From Clusia tigrina (lineage: Eukaryota > Arthropoda > Insecta > Diptera > Clusiidae), in assembly GCA_920105625.2 (NCBI GenBank), contig OV050032.1:130168310-130232309 (forward strand): a DNA stretch of 64,000 nucleotides. The letters are read 5' to 3'. A program made the position numbers and the translations under genes. The notes beneath the pieces are model-generated. The model was given only the letters and a program-made list of their open reading frames with translations, was not told the DNA's origin and did not search any database. Numbering within the stretch: the stretch's first letter is position 1; every line of letters begins with the position of its first letter. This document shows, one piece after another, positions 57,025 to 64,000 of this stretch.

Positions 57025-57568
57025 TGTCCTGACAATTCCTCTAACTCTCTGTACTCGGACTCGTACCACTGGATTGTGTAGTAATCAAACAATCGCTGGT
57101 TAAATTAAAATAATTAGCTTTATTTAATTATTGCTATTTACACATTTAATATTAGGCTTAAAGTTTACTTAGTTATTATTTGCACTTTATTTCACAAACC
57201 ATTAGTCACTTTATTTACTAATGAATTTCATCACTTTGTAAATCAAAAATACTGCTGCTTTGATTATAATGCTAGATGTACACACTGTTGCGGTCTCTGA
57301 TCTACTGTATTCAACTTTGAACAGTCTTGTCGCTTTTATAGTTTTCGAATGGTTGGAGTCGGAAATTCCACGCTATTCTCGTATTTTCTAGAAGCTTCTA
57401 TGCACTTCGACAGAAGTCGAGAATATTCTTTTTGTTATTACCGACGGATGGTTCTTGAATAAGCTTTTATTCGAATAGTTCGCATCTTGACTCACAGGGG
57501 GCACTCATTCTCCAGATGGGATCCTAAAAGTATGCAATCCCGTTTCACTGATATGCAATCACGTTTCA
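57025..57568 (-). repeat. 5' LTR of element D, with TATA box and tRNA-Leu primer site next to it
   Basis: 544 bases. A TATA box (ctataaaagcgac on the minus strand, near 57335) lies in the middle. Just inside, at about 57003-57022, is TGGTGTCAGAAGTGGGATTG. From memory this is the exact complement of the 3' end of tRNA-Leu(CAG). The U5 end has one copy of the gtcaggaca unit. Confidence 0.88.
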
Positions 57569-57618
57569 ATAAAGTTTCAATAAAAAGTTCGAGAAAGCAA
57601 CTGCATATTCCTTCATAT
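57569..57618. other. 50-bp spacer between head-to-head elements D and E
   Basis: The only DNA between the outer edges of two LTRs of the same family in opposite orientation. No feature is recognised in it. Confidence 0.8.
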
Positions 57619-58215
57619 TGAAACGTGATAGCACAGTGAATGTGATTGCATACTTTCAGGATCCCATCTGAATTTGGGAATGAGTGCCCCCTGTGAGTCA
57701 AGATGCGAAATATTCGAATAAAAGCTTATTCAAGAACCATCTGTCGGTAATATCAAAAAGAATATTCTCGACTTCTGTCGAAGCGGATAGAAACTTCTAG
57801 AAAATACGAGAATAGCGTGGAATTTTCTACACCAATCATTCGAAAACTATAAAAGCGACAAGAAGCGAAGTTCAAAGTCGCATGCAGTTGATCAGAGACC
57901 GTAACAGTGTGTGCATCTAGCATTATAATCAAAGCAGCAGTATTTGTAATTGTGTAAAGTGATGAAATTCATTAGTAAATAAAGTGACTAATGGTTTGTG
58001 AAATAAAGTGCAAATAATAACTAAGTAAACTTTAAGCCTAATATTAAATGTGTAAATAGCAATAATTAAATAAAGCTAATTATTTTAATTTAACCAGCGA
58101 TTGTTTGATTACTACACAATCCAGTGGTACGAGTCCGAGTACAGAGAGTTAGAGGAATTGTCAGGAGGGCAAATTTTGTAACAGAGTAAATTGTCAAGAG
58201 GGCAATTTCGTAACA
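57619..58215 (+). repeat. 5' LTR of element E
   Basis: 597 bases, TGAAACGTGAT...CGTAACA. A TATA box (tataaaag) lies at 57849-57856. The U5 end holds two copies of a gtc-rgagggcaa-ttt-gtaacag unit, one more than element D. Confidence 0.9.
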
Positions 58216-58254
58216 ATTGGTGTCAGAAGTGGGATTGTGTATCTGTAATAAACA

Positions 58255-59328
58255 ATGGTTAAATTTGAAAAACTGAGTTTGGAGCAGCTCAAGAAGGAAC
58301 TTGAGCGCTTTAATTTGCAAACACAAAGGCTTAAAGCGGAGCTGCAGGTGCGATTCAGAAGCGCTTTAGAGGAGCAAAGTATAGAAGTCGAGGAGTACGT
58401 ATTCCAAGGTGAGGAGCCAACGACATCTCGACAGGAAGAAAAACCGCAAAAAACTAATACGGGTAACTTCGACATGAGTGAACTCATCGGGGTATTAGAA
58501 TCCTTCAAACAATATTTGCAGCAGCGAAGTGAGAGAATGCTGCAGCTCTGCCAGCAAAACGATGATGAGATACACCAGGGAATAAAACAATATGCTCCAG
58601 CAGTCAAAGAGGCTGGCAAGGAACAGTTACAGCAGAGCGAAACGCGATTTACTCAACTAGCGGAACAGAACTCACAGCAGAAGAATGAAATGTCCGAGAT
58701 AGTGGATAGGAAGGTTTGTGAGGTTGGGACACGGCAGGAGTCGTTCGAAGGATTTGTGGAACAAAAATCCAATGCGAATGAGCAAAGGCAAAACGAAATT
58801 GAAGCTACTGCCAGCACAGATGGTTGGAGTAATCACGAAGTAGTGGCACCATTGGCTATGTCATTGAAAGGTACTGATGTACTGCCGAATATCGCAGAAG
58901 ATGAGAGAGACTGTTATGAAAACGTGATGAATGCCATTCAGCGGAGGAGTGGTGAGTCTTTACAACAGGATATGGCGGAGGTGGAGCCGTTCGCCCATCT
59001 TGCCTGTCCAGGCGTGATTGCTGAGAGAAGTATGATGGATACTTTCGTATATGGTATTCCCGATGCGAAAATGGACTGTTCAGCGACGACAAATCCAAAA
59101 GCAAAATGTATGGAAACAGTGGCTGGCGCTTTAACGTTTGAGATAGCGGCCGTGTTGTGCCAGCCAGTATGCAGAGCCCGTCAGGTGCAAGTTGAAAGTG
59201 GACAGGGTTGCACGGGCAAGTGCCTTGCCTCCGGTGAGGTTGGATACGCGGCTCGTGGTTGTCGGACGAAACGCAAACGTTCTCCATCAGACTCGCATGT
59301 GGGACCGCAAAGGCAGGGAATTGGATGA
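58255..59328 (+). CDS. Intact gag-like ORF of element E with a degenerate zinc knuckle
   Basis: 357 residues, starting MVKFEKLSLEQLKKELERFN like the gag of D. Compared with D, it has in-frame deletions of about 45 residues (the PPTYYG capsid segment) and about 20 residues (the KYGSEHRKQMYQVEL segment). It also diverges in the coiled coil, yet has no stop or frameshift. The C-terminal knuckle of D (CFTCGEVGHMARNC) reads CLASGEVGYAARGC, losing the second Cys and the His, so zinc binding is unlikely. The frame extends past the place where D stops. Either it is a recently made defective copy or the frame has been under selection. RNA packaging in trans by D-type proteins is the known route for such elements. 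Confidence 0.75.
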   Translation: MVKFEKLSLEQLKKELERFNLQTQRLKAELQVRFRSALEEQSIEVEEYVFQGEEPTTSRQEEKPQKTNTGNFDMSELIGVLESFKQYLQQRSERMLQLCQQNDDEIHQGIKQYAPAVKEAGKEQLQQSETRFTQLAEQNSQQKNEMSEIVDRKVCEVGTRQESFEGFVEQKSNANEQRQNEIEATASTDGWSNHEVVAPLAMSLKGTDVLPNIAEDERDCYENVMNAIQRRSGESLQQDMAEVEPFAHLACPGVIAERSMMDTFVYGIPDAKMDCSATTNPKAKCMETVAGALTFEIAAVLCQPVCRARQVQVESGQGCTGKCLASGEVGYAARGCRTKRKRSPSDSHVGPQRQGIG

Positions 59329-59489
59329 TGTTTTTAAGCTGTCGACTAACTAAATGGAGTCAGTCTCAGGGGGCAAGATGCAGCCCCGGAATCCTCGTTT
59401 CTCAGATCGCACGAAAAATCAGATGCCTAATTGCTGACAGTGTGATAAGCGAGGAGTAGTAGTAGATAAGCAGACGAAGAATGGACTTA

Positions 59490-59838
59490 AAAAAAATCAT
59501 CTAGAGTACTTCGATGCAGCAGTTGTATACCTGAAAAACGCGAAAAGCTGAATCAAATTTATGGAAACAGCAGAAATCGTACACAACTAGGTGATAAAAT
59601 GAAAGCCAGATATGATGTACGAGTAAACTCCAAGAGATTTCAGGAAGGGCAGCTAGCTATGTTTCATAATCCGCAAAGGAAAAAGGGCCTTATAAGGTGA
59701 TAAAGCGGCTCAACGATTTAGTATGCCGCATCCAGTTGGCGAGAAATGACAGGAGCAAAATGAAAGTCGTTCATTTAGAGAGGCTATCTCCTTATAAAGG
59801 TTGCAGTACTATTCTTGTTCGGGACGAACAAGATTAAG
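59490..59838 (+). pseudogene. C-terminal integrase remnant in element E
   Basis: Reads MKARYDVRVNSKRFQEGQL, then a lost stretch around LSPKLQTHWEGP, then VIKRLNDLVCRIQL and KMKVVHLERLSPYKGCSTIL, matching the last part of the pol frame of D. It stops immediately before the purine tract and 3' LTR. Confidence 0.82.
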
Positions 59839-60047
59839 CGGAGGGCAGTGAAACGTGATAGCACAGTGAATGTGATTGCATACTTTCAGGATCCCATCTG
59901 ACTTTCAGGATTGCCCCCTGTGAGTCAAGATGCGAACTATTCGAATAAAAGCTTATTCAAGAACCATCTGTTGGTAATATCAAAAAGAATATTCTCGACT
60001 TCTGTCGAAGTGGATAGAAACATCTAGAAAATACGAGAATAGCGTGG

Positions 60048-61208
60048 TATGAGGAAATACTGTGTTGAACTTTTAGTTTAAAAGAAACTTGAGATGATCA
60101 AAAGCAAAAAAAGGGGCGGGGGTATGAGGAAATTTCAATTCATGTGAATTTTCTTATAGCAAAGACACAAACCAAAACGCAGCTTCCCACAAAAGCTCCC
60201 TCCCATCATAGGAAAGACACAAACCAAAAACAGAGCTTTCCACAAAAAACTTCCAACAAAAAAAAAACTCAGCGCCAGATGGCGCCTCTAAAAGATTTTG
60301 GACTTAGAATAATAAAAATGTGCCGGTTTTTTGGAGAATTTTGGACATCCATAAGAAAATACACGCGTGTTTGCGCCAGAACATACATTGTTTGGCTACT
60401 GATGTTTTCTTCATAAATCATCATTAGGAGCATATATCTACGGTAATTTTCGGTAAAGTACCCTGAATTGATTATATCGACCACATTTCTTGTGTATGGG
60501 TTTGTAGTGACAATATAACCACTAATATAAAATTTAGTCAAAATTAGTTGTATAGGCCGTAAGTTATAATAATATGTCAAAAATGTGAGTGACTCTAAAA
60601 ATAACAGGCCCATATTTTGTGTGGGGTTTAATGTTAGTACCCGCAACTTTCCTGTGAAATTTCGTTCATGTTTAATTTCGTTCATGTGGGAACCTGGTAA
60701 TGATTTTTCTTAATTGAGGGCGAGGCAGTAGTAATAGTCTACCCATATTTCGAATGCATGCTAGTATAAACCCAATGTATAAATCTACCAATTTGCATTC
60801 ATATATCGTCCCAAGAAGCATAGATAGGGAAATTGCTTTTAAGTGGAGTTTAATGTTAGTACCCGCAACATTCCTGTGACATTTCGTTGATAAATCTTTA
60901 ATAGGAACCTAGTAACGGTTTTTGGTTAATTGTGGGCGTGGCAGTGGTAATAATCTGCCCATATTTGAAATGCATGTTAGTACAGGCCCAGTGTATAATC
61001 TTCCAATTTGTATTCATATATCATCACTAGAAGCATAGATAGGGTAATTTTCTTTAAGTGGGGTCCCCAAAGTTCATTATATGGGAGGGAGCCGTATCCT
61101 TCATCTGATCGATCGACCCCGAATCTTGTATATGGCTTTGTAGGGTCCATATACGTACAAATCTATAAAATCGACCAAAAATATTGTATAGGTCGTAAGT
61201 TATAATAA
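60048..61208. repeat. Dispersed non-coding repeat, left part, with internal tandem copies
   Basis: No protein. Segments of about 240 bases recur at about 60628-60835 and 60841-61060: tttaatgttagtacccgcaa, tcctgtga-atttcgtt, then a tgcatg-tagta segment and aagcatagataggg-aa. A third, diverged copy follows the solo LTR at about 61888-62100. Near 60269 a small perfect palindrome (agcgccagatggcgct-like) occurs. Confidence 0.7.
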
Positions 61209-61837
61209 TGAAACGTGATAGCTCAGTGAAAAGGGATTGCATACTTTTAGGATCCCATCTGGAAAATGAGTGCCCCCTGTGAGTCAAGATGCGAACTATT
61301 CGAATAAAAGTTTATTCAAGAACCATCTGCCGGTAATATCAAAAAGAATATTCTCGACTTCTGTCGAAGAGGATAGAAGCTTCTAGAATATACGAGAATA
61401 GCGTGGAAGTTTCTACACCAACCATTCGAATACTATAAAAGCGACAAGACTGTTCAAAGTGAAATACAGTAGATCAGAGATCGTAAAAGTGTATACATCA
61501 GGCATTTTAATCTAAGCAGCAGTATTAGCAGTATTTGTAATTTTGCAAAGTGATGAAATTCATTATTAAATAAAGTGACTAATGGTTTGTGAAATAAAGT
61601 GCAAATAATAACTAAGTAAACTTTAAGCCTAATATTAAATGTGTAAATAGCAATAGTTAAATAAAGCTAATTATTTTAATTTAACCAGCGATTGTTTGAT
61701 TACTACACAATCCAGCGGTACGAGTCCGAGTACAGATAGTTAGAGAAATTGTCAGGAGGGCAATTTTGTAACAGAGTAAATTGTCCGCAGGGCAATTTTG
61801 TAACAGAGTAAATTGTCAAGAGGGCAATTTCGTAACA
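61209..61837 (+). repeat. Solo LTR of the element D/E family with 4-bp target duplication
   Basis: 629 bases, TGAAACGTGAT...CGTAACA, flanked by ataa at 61205-61208 and 61838-61841. The empty site is visible in the paralogous repeat at about 60547-60575 (gtaagttataataatatgtc). U5 carries three tandem copies of the gagggcaatt-tgtaacagagtaaatt unit. It arose by LTR-LTR recombination of a full element. Confidence 0.9.
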
Positions 61838-62660
61838 ATAATATGTCAAAAGTGGGCGTGGCTGTAAAAATAACGCCCATTTTTTGTGTGTTGTTTAATG
61901 TTAGTATCCGCAACATTCCTGTGAAATTTCGTTGATAAATCTTTAAAAGGAACACAGTAATGAATTTTGGATAATTGTGGACGTGGCATTTGTATTATGA
62001 TCTCCATATTATGCACACACACCATTATGGACCCCATATATATTTGTGCCAATTTGTATTCCGCTGGCATCAATACGAGCTTAGGTAGGCTAATTATTAA
62101 TTTTATACCCGAAAATTCCGTATATCAAAAGTGGGCGTGTCTCTTTTCTGATCAGCCCCATTTGTTGCAGATAGCTTTATAATGTCCACATGTTCCTTCC
62201 CGTAAAATTTCGTCCGTAAATCTCTACCAGATCTTACGCTATTATTATTTTTAATAGTAGGCGTGGCAGTTAATATATACCGCCCACTTTTTGCACAGTG
62301 TTTACTAAGACCCACGTCTCCATAGCTGCCAAATTGCGTCACTATTCCGTCAATTGGAGCGAAGTTATAGCCATTTTAAAAAGGTGAAAAAAGTTCCTTA
62401 TATTGGAGGTAGGCGTGGTCTTTGTCCAAATCGGCCCATAGGCAATCTGGTTCTGTATCTCTGTCCAGACTATACATTTGCAAAATTTCATTAAGATAGC
62501 TCTAGCGGTGTAGACAGACGGACGGACAAAATAAAAATTGCTTAGAAAGTGATTCTGATCATATCTGTATATATATGTCCATACCTACCACGCCTTCTTC
62601 TTGAAATTGCAACCCCTCTCAAAAGCACAAAATTAGTATACCCTATTTACCTTCTTTAAG
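61838..62660 (+). repeat. Dispersed non-coding repeat, right part
   Basis: Carries repeated aaagtgggcgtgg words (61853, 62131 and variants), a gacagacggacggacaaaa segment at 62512-62530, and an end with ttctttaaggttaaagggtata. This combination is common at the ends of non-autonomous DNA repeats in fly genomes; the superfamily cannot be named from this copy. Confidence 0.6.
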
Positions 62661-62699
62661 GTTAAAGGGTATAAAAGTTCTAAGAACTGTGCCCAAGTT

Positions 62700-63926
62700 G
62701 TGAGGACTAAAATCTTCTGTGGGAAATTTTGGCCCACACTACAAATGACAGAGTCGCTACGAAACTATATACACACACACATCACGATAAAATACCCGAC
62801 CCGAAACAACTGCAGTGAGAACCTAACGAAAAGAACTACAAGCATTGTAACCAATTAGCGCGGCCGTGGTAGGAGCGCAGATCAGCAGCAGCATATTAGA
62901 CCAGTTGGAATAATAGCAATTACAACAAAAAATCCGACCACCACAGCCAACGATCTTGCCAATCAGCGCTATGCTTGCGAAGAGCGAGGAAAAACACAGC
63001 GACGAGGAATACAACAAATACATGCAGGACAAGAGAAGGTGAGTGCACGAACTCAGCGGTGGAATTTGCCGAGTACGCTCGCTCGGAAATCTTACACTAA
63101 CAACACGAAGCAACGAGACCGAAGCACAAGAGGGACAACGACAGAGCAATCACCACGCCAAATGACCAGCACGTACAAAGCAGAAGGAGGAATACAAATG
63201 AAATGCTGGTTGTCAGTTAAATTAAATATTTAACAACACCAGTACAGGATTCCGGACAGCGCTGCTGGCAGGCAACAATACTGCAGGCTAACCAGGGACC
63301 ATTGGAGTGAGGTGGCTGACCGCCAGAAGTTGAAGGTGGCCCAAGGGCAAAAGACTACAACACCAACAAGCCTGACTGCAACAACAACAAGCCTGCCACA
63401 ACAACAACAATCGACTACTGGCCAACGGAAGTAAAGTCACACAACGGTGGCCTGCCAATAACAACATGTGTCAGCCGCTGCTACCTGGGACTATATAAAC
63501 CACGTAGCCCAGGCAGCAGGTCTCTTCGTCGATCACCAGCATTCTGACTAGCAACAGCTCTACAAAGTACAATACGAACACAGAAAGCTTAGCGAGAACC
63601 TCTGGTTTTTAATCGTTTTCTCGCTAAGCCATAGACAGACAGAGACTACAGGGATTCAGTGAGAGCCTCTGGTTTTTAATCGTTCTCCCACTGAGTCACA
63701 GAGACACATACTTACCGAGACGTAGAGACAGGCAAACAAGTATACACTAAGCAAGTTTATTTATATAGAATTAAGAAAATAGAATTGTTTCGAGCAAGAG
63801 CTCCCCATCATTATATTAAATAAATACGCTATTGTTAATATAACTCGCAGGACTTTTGATATTTTTCTGTACACGACCCCTGGAGCCGCTGAGTTTTACC
63901 CCAGCTATAAAAAGAGTCGTTACAAA
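62700..63926 (+). promoter_or_regulatory. LTR-like region with TATA box, twin stem-loops and poly(A) signal
   Basis: A GC-richer block unlike its surroundings. It may begin at TGTGGGAAATTTTGG (62718) and end at GAGTCGTTACA (63926); these edges are inferred. Inside are a strong TATA box (atataaa, 63493-63499), CAA-rich tracts (63360-63420), two stem-loops (63587-63696) and AATAAA (63819-63824). The order promoter, transcribed leader, poly(A) signal is that of a long LTR. No coding frame or primer site was found, so it could also be a non-autonomous element or a host promoter. Confidence 0.5.
63587..63696 (+). repeat. Two tandem stem-loops with identical loops and compensating stems
   Basis: Hairpin 1: gcttagcgagaa (63587-63598) pairs perfectly over 12 bp with ttctcgctaagc (63618-63629). 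Hairpin 2: attcagtgagag (63654-63665) pairs with ctcccactgagt (63685-63696) with ten Watson-Crick pairs, one G-T and one A-C mismatch. Both close the same 19-base loop, cctctggtttttaatcgtt. They start 88 and 155 bases after the TATA box, so they would be transcribed near the 5' end. Confidence 0.85.
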
Positions 63927-64000
63927 GTGAACACAAATATATAATGCGTTTTTTGCAGTGCCACGATTGATACGCGAGACACTTTAGGACCAATAAGTTC

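Larger units (their letters stand above)
51723..57568 (-). mobile_element. Ty3/Gypsy element D (tRNA-Leu primed)
   Basis: Minus strand. 5' LTR 57025-57568, primer-binding site, gag, protease, RT, RNase H, integrase, polypurine-rich bases and a 3' LTR cut short at 51723 against the Polinton. The LTR starts TGAAACGTGAT and ends in ACA. The element has three frameshifts or stops plus a protease active-site change, but long stretches remain open. The same family is present as E and as a solo LTR. Confidence 0.92.
57619..60047 (+). mobile_element. Non-autonomous, gag-only derivative E of the element D family
   Basis: 5' LTR (57619-58215), tRNA-Leu primer site (58218-58237), an open 357-codon gag-like frame, then a pol remnant that keeps only the last 110 codons or so of integrase, purine-rich agcggagggcag and a 3' LTR truncated after 199 bases (59849-60047). 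Protease, RT, RNase H and the integrase core have been removed. Confidence 0.88.

Noticed and set aside
58856..59287. 143-codon minus-strand frame opposite the gag of element E
   Set aside because: No motif; antisense shadow of a conserved gag frame.
60144..60416. 90-codon plus-strand frame
   Set aside because: Low-complexity Lys/Gln/Thr translation of A-rich repeat DNA with no family match.

Overview
This 64 kb window looks like transposon-dense chromosomal DNA from a fly (Diptera, possibly a tephritid; the family is an inference). It is AT-rich. Nearly every long reading frame belongs to a mobile element, and the one clear host piece is a spliced exon of delta-1-pyrroline-5-carboxylate synthase (7222-7414, minus). 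No rRNA, tRNA or CRISPR array is visible.

Left part (1-15.1 kb): an almost complete Jockey-clade non-LTR retrotransposon (748-5516) with an 11-bp target duplication and a single frameshift in ORF2; a repeat-bearing gap; the host exon; a scrap of LINE endonuclease; then Ty3/Gypsy element A (9060-15120, plus) with a long repeat-rich leader. Middle (15.3-36.2 kb): a 755-bp MITE with a 9-bp duplication, a LINE scrap, a decayed Transib (RAG1-related) transposase, an old Jockey relic (17.9-22.3 kb), two I-like LINE copies facing each other (23.1-26.8 kb plus, 26.85-29.57 kb minus), and Gypsy element B, a second copy of A in the opposite orientation (30.0-35.6 kb).

Right part (36.2-64 kb): a decayed Tc1-like element, then a Polinton/Maverick relic (about 38.0-51.7 kb). 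The Polinton retains recognisable pieces of the major capsid protein, penton, chromodomain integrase, packaging ATPase, a phospholipase-A2/pVI-like protein, an adenovirus-type cysteine protease and protein-primed DNA polymerase B. A third Gypsy element (C, 41857-46130) splits one Polinton gene. A fourth Gypsy family follows: a near-complete but mutated copy D (51.7-57.6 kb, minus), a gag-only non-autonomous copy E (57.6-60.0 kb, plus) placed head to head with D, and a solo LTR (61209-61837) with its own 4-bp target duplication. The solo LTR sits inside a dispersed repeat. The window ends in an LTR-like promoter/leader holding two tandem stem-loops that share one loop but have different, compensating stems.

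How it fits together: in autonomous elements of these families gag/ORF1 proteins package RNA, protease, RT, RNase H and integrase or endonuclease copy and insert it, and the Polinton genes would build and fill a capsid. Here almost all are broken by private stops, frameshifts and deletions. Three families occur as inverted pairs, so the locus could make double-stranded or dual-strand transcripts. That is an inference; nothing in the sequence proves it.
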